The notes under the pieces: generated by a model
What the model was told of the DNA's origin: nothing
What the model saw: the letters and a program-made list of their open reading frames with translations, nothing else
The model's database searches: none
Position numbers and translations under genes: made by a program
Assembly (NCBI RefSeq): GCF_001613385.1
Contig: NZ_BDCG01000023.1
Location: forward strand, 62,001 to 126,000
Reading direction: 5' to 3'
Source of the DNA: Nocardia flavorosea NBRC 108225
GTDB lineage: Bacteria; Actinomycetota; Actinomycetes; Mycobacteriales; Mycobacteriaceae
Length of the DNA stretch: 64,000 nucleotides
Shown: one piece after another, positions 18,207 to 26,870 of the stretch
Position numbering within the stretch: position 1 is the first letter of the stretch
Layout: each line of letters opens with the position of its first letter

Positions 18207-20122
18207 TTCCGATCCGGGTGGCGCAGCGCGGGCGCGGAATACTGCGGGAATTCAACGAGGCCGGAGTGCTGTCGGCCGCGGACGTACATGTGGCCGCCCG
18301 CCTGGGCCGGCTCGCGGGGGAGGATCGCGAACCGGTGTTGTTCGCGGCGGCGCTGGCGGTACGCGCGGTGCGGTCGGGGTCGGTCTGCCTGGACCTCACC
18401 AGGATGCGGGATATCGGCGTCGATACCGACGACGAACATCCCGATCAGCTCGACCTCACCGAATTGCCCTGGCCCGACGAACAATCGGTGATCGACGCGG
18501 TGCGTGACAGCCCGCTCGTCCGCGGCGGTCCGGCCGGTCCGCTACGGCCGTTGCGGCTCACCGAACCGGCCCGGCCGGGAGCCGGCCCGCTGCTCTACTT
18601 GGACCGGTACTACCGGCAGGAGCAAACCATCCGCCGGGTGCTCACCGCGCGGGCGTCCGGCCATCCGGCCGCCGACCCGGCCGTGGTGTGCCGTGAACTC
18701 GATCTGCTCTTCGGCCCGGCGGGCGATACCCCGGACCGGCAGCGCCTCGCCGCGGCTCTGGCCGCCACCCAGTGGACAACCGTTGTCGCCGGCGGACCCG
18801 GCACCGGGAAAACGCATACCATCGCCCGGATCCTCGCGCTGCTCGTCGCGCTCCGCGCCGCCGAACCGGGGGGCGCGCCGCTGCGGATCGCGCTGGCCGC
18901 GCCCACCGGTAAGGCGGCGGCCCGATTGCAGGAGGCCGTCCGCGATCAGGCCGGGCCCCTCGGCCTCCCGGAACTCTCCGCGGCGACATTGCACCGCCTG
19001 CTGGGCTGGCAGCGCGGTCGCAGTACCCGGTTCCGCTATCACGAACACAATCGCCTGCCCTACGACGTGGTCGTGGTGGACGAGACCTCCATGGTTTCGC
19101 TGACCATGATGAGCCGGTTGCTCGCCGCGCTACGCCCGGATACCCGGCTGGTGCTGGCCGGAGACCCGGATCAGCTCGCCTCGGTGGATGCGGGGGCGGT
19201 GCTCGCGGACTTGGTGGCCGCGCCGTTCCCGGGCGAGCCCGATCCGGCCTTCGAGACGATTCTCGCCGCCGACCGCGGATTCGCCGGTGTGTCCGCACAG
19301 GCCGGGACGCCGGAAGCCGCCGAGGTGCTCACCGACTCCGAGCGTGAACGGTTGCGCGGCGGGATCGTCCGGCTCACCCGCGGTCGCCGGTTCGGCGGCC
19401 GGATCGCCGATCTGGCGGTGGCCGTCCGCGCCGGGGATACCGAGGCAGCGCTGGAACTGCTGGGGTCCGGCGGGGATACGCTCGAACTGCTCGGTCCCGA
19501 CGATATCGCCGCCGTCCGGGCCGATACCGTCGCTACCGCGCAGCGGGTCACCGCCGCGGCGGCGGCGGGGGACGCGGCGGCAGCGCTGACCGCGTTCGAA
19601 TCGCATCGCCTGCTGTGTGCTCATCGCCGGGGCCCGTACGGGGTGGAGCATTGGGATCGGACGGCGGCCGAATGGGCTGCCGCCGCGGGCGCGAGTGCGG
19701 ATCACCGGTCCGGTCCCTGGTATCCGGGACAACCGCTGCTGGTGACGGCCAATGATCACGAGGCGCGGATCTACAACGGCGATACCGGTGTGGTCGTGAG
19801 CCGCCCGGACGGCTCACTGCGGGTGGCATTGCAGCGGGGCGAGGAACCGCTGCTGATCCATCCGACCCGATTCCCCGCCGTGGTCACGGTGTTCGCGATG
19901 ACGATCCACCGCAGCCAGGGCAGTCAATACGATGCGGTGACCATAGTCCTGCCGGAGCCCGGATCGAGCCTGCTGACGCGGGAACTCCTGTATACCGCCA
20001 TCACTCGCGCTCGCCGGCACGTGCGCATCCTGGGAACCGAGGACGCCATCCGCGCCGCGATCGACCGGCATGTACTGCGCGCCAGCGGACTCAGCCTCGA
20101 TCAGGCCGATCGACTTTCCTGA
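18203..20122 (+). CDS. recD: RecBCD exodeoxyribonuclease V, RecD (alpha) subunit
   Basis: A 639-residue SF1B 5'-3' helicase completing the RecBCD complex. Walker A GGPGTGKTHTIARIL lies at about 197-211. APTGKAAARLQEAV (motif Ia) and VVVVDETSMVSLTMMSRLL (Walker B) follow, then LVLAGDPDQLASVDAGAVLADL. The C-terminal motifs are FAMTIHRSQGSQYDAVTIVLPE and LLTRELLYTAITRARRHVRI. The start is a GTG at 18203 with GGAGG upstream, overlapping the recB stop by four bases. Its 3' end overlaps the convergent TetR gene by 22 bases. Confidence 0.94.
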   Translation: MIPIRVAQRGRGILREFNEAGVLSAADVHVAARLGRLAGEDREPVLFAAALAVRAVRSGSVCLDLTRMRDIGVDTDDEHPDQLDLTELPWPDEQSVIDAVRDSPLVRGGPAGPLRPLRLTEPARPGAGPLLYLDRYYRQEQTIRRVLTARASGHPAADPAVVCRELDLLFGPAGDTPDRQRLAAALAATQWTTVVAGGPGTGKTHTIARILALLVALRAAEPGGAPLRIALAAPTGKAAARLQEAVRDQAGPLGLPELSAATLHRLLGWQRGRSTRFRYHEHNRLPYDVVVVDETSMVSLTMMSRLLAALRPDTRLVLAGDPDQLASVDAGAVLADLVAAPFPGEPDPAFETILAADRGFAGVSAQAGTPEAAEVLTDSERERLRGGIVRLTRGRRFGGRIADLAVAVRAGDTEAALELLGSGGDTLELLGPDDIAAVRADTVATAQRVTAAAAAGDAAAALTAFESHRLLCAHRRGPYGVEHWDRTAAEWAAAAGASADHRSGPWYPGQPLLVTANDHEARIYNGDTGVVVSRPDGSLRVALQRGEEPLLIHPTRFPAVVTVFAMTIHRSQGSQYDAVTIVLPEPGSSLLTRELLYTAITRARRHVRILGTEDAIRAAIDRHVLRASGLSLDQADRLS

Positions 20123-20889
20123 CCGGTGGCAGCGGCTCCGCCGACATCCTCCGGCGCGGCAGGGAACAACCCGGGCAGTCCCATGGCGTACCGGAAATCG
20201 GCGGTATTGCCCAGTGTCGCCAGCACGACGCGGATCATGGTGAGCCGGGCCTGGGCGACGGTGGCCGGATCGGGTTCGCCCCCGGGTTCGGAGGCGGCCG
20301 AGATCCGGTACACCACGTACTCGCAGACGTGCAGGGCGGCATCGAGATCCAGCGGTGCCGGCACCGAGCGACCCAGTTGCGTGAACTCGGCGCGAACGTT
20401 GTCGCGGATCCCGTCGAGCGCGGCATTGCGGTACGCCGAGACCGGTGAGGCCGGATCGTGGAGTTCGGCGAACAGCGGCCGCAGCATCGCGCCGTGTCCG
20501 CGGGCCCAGTCCAGGTAGGCGTCGATCAGCCGGATGCCGAGTTCCACGCCCTCACCGGTGGCCTCGAGCGCGGCCGCGATCCCGCCGACCAGTTCCGCGT
20601 TCGACACCTCCAGCAGCACATGCAGCGGTTCGGTGGCGTTGGCGAAATACCGGTAGAACGTGGGCCGGGAGATACCTGCCTGGTCGATGATCCGCGCCAC
20701 GCTCAGGCCACGGGAACCGGCGCGGGTGAAGACCTCGCCGGTGGCGTCGACGATCCGGGCGCGTACTTGTTCGGCCTGTGCCCGGGTCTGCGGCGGCCGG
20801 CCTCGCCGCGCCGGGCGGGCGCCGGCGGGGCGGCGAGGCGATTCGGTGACACCCGCCTGGCCGTCACGGCTCGGTTCCGGGGTATTCAT
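20101..20889 (-). CDS. TetR-family regulator of the adjacent aldehyde dehydrogenase/SDR pair
   Basis: A 262-residue TetR-type repressor. The helix-turn-helix is at about residues 40-85: RARIVDATGEVFTRAGSRGLSVARIIDQAGISRPTFYRYF (split by charged residues), with the recognition helix SRPTFYRYF. A basic Pro/Arg-rich arm precedes it. The C-terminal ligand domain is unassigned. The ATG at 20887 was chosen over an upstream start because of family length. It is divergent from the dehydrogenase gene across 180 bases that contain a promoter and candidate operator, so control of that operon is the obvious inference. Confidence 0.88.
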   Translation of the reverse strand: MNTPEPSRDGQAGVTESPRRPAGARPARRGRPPQTRAQAEQVRARIVDATGEVFTRAGSRGLSVARIIDQAGISRPTFYRYFANATEPLHVLLEVSNAELVGGIAAALEATGEGVELGIRLIDAYLDWARGHGAMLRPLFAELHDPASPVSAYRNAALDGIRDNVRAEFTQLGRSVPAPLDLDAALHVCEYVVYRISAASEPGGEPDPATVAQARLTMIRVVLATLGNTADFRYAMGLPGLFPAAPEDVGGAAATGQESRSA

Positions 20890-20962
20890 GCGGTACCTGC
20901 CCGTCCGGCTGTGAGATCCCACAGCCGGCGCAGGTGCCGGGCTGTTGTCCGCACCGTGGCTC

Positions 20963-21010
20963 TTGACACTCCGCACCGCACGAGCATTACATTAACACCA
21001 CTGTTCAAAT
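20963..21010 (+). promoter_or_regulatory. Promoter and candidate operator for dehydrogenase operon
   Basis: A perfect -35 TTGACA at 20963-20968 is followed by a -10-like TACATT at 20988-20993 (19-base spacer). Immediately overlapping and downstream, 20991-21010 is an imperfect palindrome of the form ATT-N3-AC-N4-GT-N3-AAT, in the position where a TetR repressor would block initiation. The assignment to the TetR at 20101 is inference. Confidence 0.5.
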
Positions 21011-21069
21011 AATCACCGTGCCGCGGATCGCCGATCGCGGCACTCCCTCGATCCAGGAGAATGCCGACG

Positions 21070-22641
21070 ATGACGACCGCCCAGCGTCCCGCCGCCACCG
21101 GTGCCCTCACTCCGGACCTGGTCGAACGGCTGATCGCCCGGGCCGCGGCCGGTGGTGCGCCTGCCGTCGCGGTCCACGCACCGGTCACCGGCGAGCCGAT
21201 CGCCGAACTGCCGCAATCGTCGGTCGCCGATATCGAGGCCGCCTTCGAGCGGGCCCGCACGGCCCAGCGGCAGTGGGCGCAGGTGCCGGTCCGGGAGCGT
21301 GCCGCGGTCCTGCGCCGCTTCCACGATCTCGTGCTGGCCGAACAGGACACCGTCCTCGATATCGTCCAGACCGAAACCGGTAAGTCCCGCGTGCACGCCT
21401 TCGACGAGGTCGGCGATGTCGCGGTGAATTCCCGGTACTACGCCGCCACCGCAGCCAAACTGCTGGCCCGGCGCAATCCGCGCGGAGTGCTGCCGGTGCT
21501 CACCGATGTGCAGGTGCGGCAGCGGCCCAAGGGGGTGGTCGCGGTGATCTCGCCGTGGAACTATCCGCTGGCGCTGGCGGTTTCGGATGCACTGCCGGCT
21601 CTGGTCGCCGGGAACGCGGTGGTGGGCCGCCCGGACAACCAGACCGCGCTCACCGCGCTGTGGGCGGTCGACGCGGCCGTCCGGGCCGGCCTGCCCGAGG
21701 GGCTGTGGCAGATCGTGCTCGGCCGCGGCTCGGTGATCGGCGGCGAAGTGATCGACCGCGCCGACTATGTCGACTACACCGGTTCCAGCGCCACCGGCCG
21801 GACCATCGGCCGCCAGGCGGGGGAGCGGTTGATCGGTTGTTCACTCGAACTGGGCGGGAAGAATCCGCTGCTCGTCCTCTCCGACGCCGATCCGGTGGCA
21901 GCCGCCAAAACCGCTGTCCGGGCGAGTTTCGCCTCGGCCGGGCAGTTGTGCGAATCGATGGAACGCATCTATGTCCACGAATCGGTCTACGAGCGGTTCG
22001 TCGGCGAATTCGTGACGGCGGTAAAGGCACTGAAGTTGGGATCCCCGCTGGACTACACCACCGATATGGGTTCGCTGACCTTCCCGCGCCAGCTCGATAC
22101 CGTCCGCGCTCATGTCGACGACGCGGTGGCCAAGGGGGCCACCGTACTGGCCGGCGGTGTGCACCGGCCCGACCTCGGCCCCTACTTCTACGAACCCACC
22201 GTGCTCACCGGTGTCACCGCCGAAATGACGGTGTACCGGGAAGAGACCTTCGGCCCCGTCGTCTCGGTGTACAAGGTCGCCAGTGACGACGAGGCGGTCA
22301 CCCAGGCCAACGACACCCCATACGGTCTCAATGCCAGCGTGTGGTCGCGTAGTGCGGCCCGGGGACGTGAATTCGCGGCCCGGATCAACGCCGGCTCGGT
22401 CAATGTGAACGAGGGTTTCATCGCGGCGTGGGGGAGCGCGGACGCACCGTCCGGCGGTGTGGGAATTTCCGGTACCGGCCGCCGGCACGGTCCCGAGGGC
22501 CTGCTGAAGTACGTCGACACCCAGACCATCGCGGTCCAGCGCATGCTGCCGATCGCGCCACTGCCGGGGATGTCGGAGGCGATGTGGGCGAAAACCATGA
22601 CACTGTATTTCCGGGTCATGAAAACTCTGCGCCAGAAATAG
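21070..22641 (+). CDS. Aldehyde dehydrogenase, succinate-semialdehyde dehydrogenase type
   Basis: A 523-residue NAD(P)-dependent aldehyde dehydrogenase resembling mycobacterial GabD2. Motifs are SPWNYPLALAVSDALPALVAGN, ELGGKNP (260-266, catalytic Glu260), SAGQLCES with nucleophile Cys294, and EETFGPVV. The usual cofactor-binding L-K-P is G-R-P here (residues 186-188). AGGAG lies 10 bases before the ATG at 21070; ATG 21061 is too close to it. It leads a two-gene operon with the SDR at 22702. Substrate is uncertain; a paired SDR and TetR suggest an inducible alcohol/aldehyde oxidation step. Confidence 0.9.
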   Translation: MTTAQRPAATGALTPDLVERLIARAAAGGAPAVAVHAPVTGEPIAELPQSSVADIEAAFERARTAQRQWAQVPVRERAAVLRRFHDLVLAEQDTVLDIVQTETGKSRVHAFDEVGDVAVNSRYYAATAAKLLARRNPRGVLPVLTDVQVRQRPKGVVAVISPWNYPLALAVSDALPALVAGNAVVGRPDNQTALTALWAVDAAVRAGLPEGLWQIVLGRGSVIGGEVIDRADYVDYTGSSATGRTIGRQAGERLIGCSLELGGKNPLLVLSDADPVAAAKTAVRASFASAGQLCESMERIYVHESVYERFVGEFVTAVKALKLGSPLDYTTDMGSLTFPRQLDTVRAHVDDAVAKGATVLAGGVHRPDLGPYFYEPTVLTGVTAEMTVYREETFGPVVSVYKVASDDEAVTQANDTPYGLNASVWSRSAARGREFAARINAGSVNVNEGFIAAWGSADAPSGGVGISGTGRRHGPEGLLKYVDTQTIAVQRMLPIAPLPGMSEAMWAKTMTLYFRVMKTLRQK

Positions 22642-22701
22642 GCACGGCCGGAAACGGTCCGCAACCCCTGATTTCGCTGCGATGACAAAGGATCCGAATC
22701 G

Positions 22702-23529
22702 ATGAAACTCGACACGGTGGCCGGCAAGAAGGTGCTGATCACCGGTGCTGCCATGGGCCTGGGCAAACTGTTCGCCGAACAGGCGGTACGCGAAGGCGCC
22801 GCCGCGGTGGTTCTCTGGGATGTCGACGAGACCGCCCTGCGCGCGACCGCGGCCGAACTCACCGCGGCCTCCGGTGCGATCCACACCCGTACCGTCGATA
22901 TCTCCGATCGTGAGGCCGTTGCGGCCGCCGCCGAATCGGTGCGGGTGGATGTGGGCGATATCGACGTCCTGGTGAACAATGCCGGAATCGTGCGGGGGAA
23001 TTCGTACTTCTGGGAGACGAAGGACCGCGACGATATCGAGCGGACCATGGCCATCAACGCGCTGGCGCCGATGTATGTGACCCTGGAATTCTTGCCGGCC
23101 ATGGTCGTGGGAACCGCCGAGGCACGCGTGCTCACCATCGCTTCCTCGGCCGGTCTGGTGCACAATCCGCGGATGAGCGTCTACGCCGCATCGAAATGGG
23201 CCGCGCTGGGCTGGTCGGATTCGGTGCGGATCGAACTGGGCCAGGCCGGGCACGACCATGTCAAGGTCACCACCTTCTGCCCGACCTATATCAATACGGG
23301 CATGTTCGAGGGCGCCACGGGTTTCTGGTTCACGCCGATCCTCGACCAGCACAAGGTGGTGGCGACCGCGTGGGCGGAGATGAAGAAAGGCACCCCCGTG
23401 GTGATCATGCCGTGGACTTCCCGCCTCAACAAGGTCCTCTCCGGTGTCCTGCCGCTGAAACTGCGGGATCTGTTCCTGAACACCGTCGGGGTGTATCACT
23501 CGATGGACGAGTTCAAGGGCCGGAAGTAG
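22702..23529 (+). CDS. Short-chain dehydrogenase/reductase (retinol-dehydrogenase-like)
   Basis: A 275-residue classical SDR. The cofactor motif TGAAMGLG is at 14-21, DVDE after beta-2 suggests NAD preference, and then come NNAG and the catalytic Ser in IASSAGL with YAASK. The C-terminal part (FTPILDQHKVVATAWAEMKKGTPVVIMPW) is typical of RDH10-like SDRs acting on lipophilic alcohols. AAAGGA precedes the ATG. It follows the aldehyde dehydrogenase by 60 bases; together they could oxidise an alcohol to an acid. The 3' end overlaps the convergent methyltransferase by 17 bases. Confidence 0.9.
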   Translation: MKLDTVAGKKVLITGAAMGLGKLFAEQAVREGAAAVVLWDVDETALRATAAELTAASGAIHTRTVDISDREAVAAAAESVRVDVGDIDVLVNNAGIVRGNSYFWETKDRDDIERTMAINALAPMYVTLEFLPAMVVGTAEARVLTIASSAGLVHNPRMSVYAASKWAALGWSDSVRIELGQAGHDHVKVTTFCPTYINTGMFEGATGFWFTPILDQHKVVATAWAEMKKGTPVVIMPWTSRLNKVLSGVLPLKLRDLFLNTVGVYHSMDEFKGRK

Positions 23530-24328
23530 CGGTCGCAGGCAGGCCGATCGCCACGGTCGCGCCGAGTTCGGCGGAGCGGGCGATCCGCGCCGCGAAGCCG
23601 TTGGCCGTGAGCAATACCGTGGCGGCGGGGATCTGAGCGGTACCGATCTCTATCAGTAGACCGCCGCCGGGCGCCAGCCAGGAGGACGCGGACGCGGCGA
23701 CGCGACGAGCGAGAGCCAGCCCGTCCGGACCGCCGTCGAGTGCGGACGCCGGTTCGTGATCGCGGGCCTCGGGCGGCATCTGTGCCAGGGACTCCGACGG
23801 TACGTACGGAGTGTTCGCCAGCACGATATCGACCCGCCCGCGTAGCCGCGCGGGCAGCGCGTCGAACAGATCACCCCGAAAGACCCGCCCGCCGACACCC
23901 GCGAGGTTGCGGCGGGCGCAGTCGGCCGCCACCGGGTCGATATCGGCGGCGTACAGGTCCGGTAATGGGTCGGGGTGATCGGCGAGTTCGCTGATCAGGG
24001 CCAGCCCCAGAGCGCCCGAACCGCAGCACAGATCCACCACCGTGCGCGGCGGGGCGGCCCGGGCCAGGGCGAGCGCCTCGTCCACCAGTAGCGCCGAACG
24101 CCGCCGCGGGACGAAGACCCCGGCCCGTACACCCACCCGCAGCCCTTTGAATTCGGCCCAGCCCAGGACGTACTCCAACGGGTTCCCGGCGACCCGCCGC
24201 GCCACGAGTCCGGCCAGTTCGGCGGTGGATCGGGCGGTGTGCACGAGCAGCCGTGCCTCGTCCTCGGCGAAAACGCATCCCGCGGCGCGGAGCTCCCTGG
24301 TGACGGCCTCGATATCGAAAGCGGGCAT
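23513..24328 (-). CDS. PrmC/HemK-like protein-glutamine methyltransferase
   Basis: A 271-residue SAM-dependent methyltransferase related to PrmC, which methylates the GGQ glutamine of release factors. NPLEYVLGWAEFKGLRVGVRAGVFVPRRRSALLV matches the PrmC N-terminal/hinge region. VVDLCCGSGALGLAL is the SAM-binding motif I, and LANTPYVP is the N-P-P-Y-like catalytic motif with Thr replacing the first Pro. Final segment GGGLLIEIG follows. Because of the NTPY variant and separation from prfA, this is probably the secondary actinobacterial paralogue. GTG at 24332 is an alternative start. It lies downstream of the TetR gene on the same strand. Confidence 0.8.
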   Translation of the reverse strand: MPAFDIEAVTRELRAAGCVFAEDEARLLVHTARSTAELAGLVARRVAGNPLEYVLGWAEFKGLRVGVRAGVFVPRRRSALLVDEALALARAAPPRTVVDLCCGSGALGLALISELADHPDPLPDLYAADIDPVAADCARRNLAGVGGRVFRGDLFDALPARLRGRVDIVLANTPYVPSESLAQMPPEARDHEPASALDGGPDGLALARRVAASASSWLAPGGGLLIEIGTAQIPAATVLLTANGFAARIARSAELGATVAIGLPATATSGP

Positions 24329-24401
24329 GGGCACAGTCTGTCGGGTGTATCGGTCCGGCGCACCGGATTATGAACCGTGCCGCGGTCGGACGGCGCCTGC
24401 G

Positions 24402-25001
24402 TCAAGGGCGGAAAGCGCGCAGCGTGTTGTCGACCAGAGCATCGGCGTACTCGTCGGTGAGCGGCCCGGTGCGCAGCAGCCACCGCTGGAAAAGGGGCGC
24501 GTAGAGCATTTCCGATACGAGGTCGAGATCGGCGGCCGGGTCGAGCTGACCTGATTTCTGAGCGCTGCGCAGCCGCGCCTTCTTGGCTTCGTCGACCGGG
24601 CGGGCCAGCGTTTCGCGGTACCGCGCCGCGAGTTCCGGATCGTGGATGAGCGCGGAATTGAGTGCCCTGATGGGGCGCTCGAATTCGGGGTCGGCGAATT
24701 CGGCGGCGGTGGCGCGCAGGACGAGTTTGAGGTCGGCGGCGAGATCACCGGTATCCGGTAGTTCGATGCCGGCGCCGTCGGCGGATTCGCTCAGTGCCAG
24801 AAAGGAGTCGAAGATCACCGCGCCCTTCGACGACCACCATCGGTAGATCGTTTGTTTCCCGACACCGGCCCGGGCCGCGATCGCCTCGATGGACACCTTC
24901 GCGTATCCCGATTCGGCGATCAGCTCCCGGGTGGCGGCGAGGATGGCCTGCCGAGACCTTTCGCTGCGCCGTGAGCGGTCAGGAGTCCGGTCGGTGGTCA
25001 T
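24402..25001 (-). CDS. TetR/AcrR-family regulator
   Basis: A 199-residue TetR protein. RQAILAATRELIAESGYAKVSIEAIAARAGVGKQTIYRWW (two helices plus HTH) occupies about residues 16-55, and the W-W ending of the recognition helix is typical of the PF16859 C-domain subgroup. The C-terminal domain contains LFQRWLLRTGPLTDEYADALVD. The ATG at 24999 faces the SDR gene at 25119. The 117-base gap contains a 21-bp palindrome, so autoregulation and control of that SDR are likely. Confidence 0.88.
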   Translation of the reverse strand: MTTDRTPDRSRRSERSRQAILAATRELIAESGYAKVSIEAIAARAGVGKQTIYRWWSSKGAVIFDSFLALSESADGAGIELPDTGDLAADLKLVLRATAAEFADPEFERPIRALNSALIHDPELAARYRETLARPVDEAKKARLRSAQKSGQLDPAADLDLVSEMLYAPLFQRWLLRTGPLTDEYADALVDNTLRAFRP

Positions 25002-25020
25002 GCGCACAGTGTAGCAATCC

Positions 25021-25041
25021 AACGAGACGCAACGGTTCGTT
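25021..25041. promoter_or_regulatory. Candidate TetR operator
   Basis: A 21-bp palindrome with outer arms AACGA and TCGTT and inner CG/CG matches (pattern AACGA-N2-CG-N3-CG-N2-TCGTT). It sits 20 bases from the TetR start and abuts the -35 of the divergent SDR promoter, an arrangement in which one repressor would silence both genes. Confidence 0.55.
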
Positions 25042-25069
25042 TGACTTCCTTGTTGCACGGCGACATACT
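25041..25069 (+). promoter_or_regulatory. SigA-type promoter of the second SDR gene
   Basis: TTGACT at 25041-25046, a 17-base spacer and CATACT at 25064-25069 make a good housekeeping promoter. Predicted initiation near 25076 gives a leader of about 43 nt before the GTG start at 25119. The -35 overlaps the last base of the palindromic operator. Confidence 0.5.
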
Positions 25070-25118
25070 CGATGACACGAACCGAGGCGGTCCGTCTCGT
25101 ATGAGAAGGGTGAATATC

Positions 25119-25940
25119 GTGATAACCACACGAACCTGGTTCATCACCGGTGCTACGCGCGGCCTGGGCCGGGCTTTCACGGAAGCGGCACTGGCTGCGG
25201 GCGACCGGGTTGTCGCGGTGGCCCGCAATACCGAACCGCTGGACGACCTGAGCGCCGCCCATCCCGGCGCACTGGTCCGGTTCTCGCTGGACGTTTCCGA
25301 TCGCAGTGCCGTATTCGCCGGGGTCGAACGGGCCTTCGCCGCGTTCGGGCGCATCGATATCGTGGTCAACAATGCGGGCGCGATGTTGTACGGCATGGTC
25401 GAAGAGGCCACCGAGGAGCAGATCCGCGCCCATTTCGACGTGAATTTCTTCGGCGCCGTCTGGGTTTCGCAAGCGGTGGTGCCCCGGCTGCGGGCACAGG
25501 GCGGCGGCCGGATCCTGCAGGTGAGCTCGATGGGAAGCGGTGGGGGGATGGCGTCCGTCGGGTTCTACGGAGCCGGTAAAGCGGCGCTGGACTCGTTCGG
25601 CCAGGCGCTGGCGATGGAGGTGGCCTCGTTCGGAATCAAGGTCACCAGCCTGCAGATGGGTGGTTACGACACCGGGCTGTTCACCGCCGGCACCACCGCG
25701 ACCGATCCGCTCCCGGAATACGGGGCCCTCCGGGAGGAGATGGCCGCGATGTGGGGGTCCGACGCCGGACCGGATCCGGCCACCGCCGCGGCCGCGATCA
25801 TGCGGCTGGTGGACGTGCCGGATCCGCCGCGCGCGCTCATCGTCGGCAGCCGGTCCTACGACCTGGTCCAGGAGATGGAGCGCGACCGGGGAACGTTGCG
25901 TCAGGAGTGGGAGGATCTCAGCCGTTCGGCTCCGGGCTGA
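25119..25940 (+). CDS. Short-chain dehydrogenase/reductase
   Basis: A 273-residue classical SDR: TGATRGLG cofactor loop near the N-terminus, DVSDRSAVFAGV, NNAGAMLYG, catalytic Ser in QVSSMGS and YGAGK. It resembles the actinobacterial oxidoreductases annotated as SDR family with C-terminal RALIVGSRSYDLV. AGAAGGG lies 8 bases before the GTG at 25119; an ATG at 25101 would overlap that site. It is single-gene and divergent from the TetR gene. Substrate unknown. Confidence 0.88.
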   Translation: MITTRTWFITGATRGLGRAFTEAALAAGDRVVAVARNTEPLDDLSAAHPGALVRFSLDVSDRSAVFAGVERAFAAFGRIDIVVNNAGAMLYGMVEEATEEQIRAHFDVNFFGAVWVSQAVVPRLRAQGGGRILQVSSMGSGGGMASVGFYGAGKAALDSFGQALAMEVASFGIKVTSLQMGGYDTGLFTAGTTATDPLPEYGALREEMAAMWGSDAGPDPATAAAAIMRLVDVPDPPRALIVGSRSYDLVQEMERDRGTLRQEWEDLSRSAPG

Positions 25941-26093
25941 ATCGCGCCACGAGAGACAGGACCGTGGGGAGCGGAGGGCGGTTCCTCTTCAAGGCACAAC
26001 CGTGCTGCCCTGCCACGTGGATGTTGCTGGGCCGGCATGCGGAACGGGCACCGGTTCGACCGGCCTCTTCTGCTGGGCCGCGGCGCGCGATCG

Positions 26094-26741
26094 TCACGGT
26101 GGCGGGTCGCGGAACGCCCAGACCGCGGCCGGGCGGCCGGTAGCCCTGGTGCGGCGCCGCTCCCCGGTTCTCACCAGCCCGGGGATCGCGGCCAGGGTGC
26201 GGTTGAGATTGGCCGCGTCCGGCCGGGCGCCCATCAGTGAGGCGGCGAGATCGACGGCGCGGGTGGCCGGGAATTGTGCATCCAGCAGTGCGCGGGTGAG
26301 TGGGAGATCTTTCCACAGCAAGCCCGCGAGCAGACCGCGCGCGGCACCCACGATGCTGTTGTGGTCGAAGGCCAAGTCCGGTGGCTCGTCGAACGACACC
26401 CACTGTGCCGGCCCCTCGTGCGGTCCGGTCACCGCCCACATGACGATCGACAGGGTGGGTCCGCGCGGATCCCGGTTCGGTTCGTCGAAGGTCACCAGCT
26501 GTCCGACCGGCCCGAGGGCGGCGGGCGGGACGCCGAGCTTGGTGTGCACCGCCCGGGCCGCGGCATCGGCCAGGCGTTCGCCCCGGCCCAGCAACACCCC
26601 CGGGAGCGCGAGCCGGCCCGTGAACGGTTCGTGGCCGCGGGCCGCGATGCCGAACGTGACCGCGGCGTCCGCGGCCCAGAACCGCAACGCCACGACATCC
26701 ACCGATACCGCCGATTGGTCCACGGCCCCATACTGCCGCAT
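26094..26741 (-). CDS. NrtR-like regulator: degenerate Nudix domain plus winged helix
   Basis: A 215-residue protein with a Nudix fold (VVALRFWAADAAVTFGIAARGHEPFTGRLALPGV) followed by a C-terminal winged-helix segment (LTRALLDAQFPATRAVDLAASLMGARPDAANLNRTLAAI), the architecture of NrtR transcription factors. The Nudix box is degraded: GRGERLADAAARAVHTKLGV retains the first Glu and the Arg but lacks the R-E-x2-E-E core, so catalysis is unlikely and ligand sensing is likely. NrtR usually controls NAD synthesis and senses ADP-ribose. Here it faces galT across 129 bases carrying an inverted repeat, so the ligand might instead be a sugar nucleotide (inference). Confidence 0.82.
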   Translation of the reverse strand: MRQYGAVDQSAVSVDVVALRFWAADAAVTFGIAARGHEPFTGRLALPGVLLGRGERLADAAARAVHTKLGVPPAALGPVGQLVTFDEPNRDPRGPTLSIVMWAVTGPHEGPAQWVSFDEPPDLAFDHNSIVGAARGLLAGLLWKDLPLTRALLDAQFPATRAVDLAASLMGARPDAANLNRTLAAIPGLVRTGERRRTRATGRPAAVWAFRDPPP

Positions 26742-26789
26742 CCGGGCCCCGCAACCCATGGATCCGGCGCGGGCGGACAGCCCGCCGGG

Positions 26790-26807
26790 TGTCGTCACCA
26801 CACGACA
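26790..26807. promoter_or_regulatory. Candidate operator between nrtR-like gene and galT
   Basis: TGTCGT and ACGACA are perfect 6-bp arms separated by CACCAC, centred 57 bases from the regulator start and 72 from galT. This is the only clear inverted repeat of operator size that I noticed in the divergent region. Confidence 0.45.
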
Positions 26808-26870
26808 GCCGGGGGCCCGCCGGTCGCGGAGAGGGGGCCCGGGGCCTGCCCGGCTGGTTATCGTGAAGGC

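Noticed and set aside
21841..23499. 552-residue minus-strand open frame opposite the aldehyde dehydrogenase and SDR
   Set aside because: Antisense to two genes with complete catalytic motifs.
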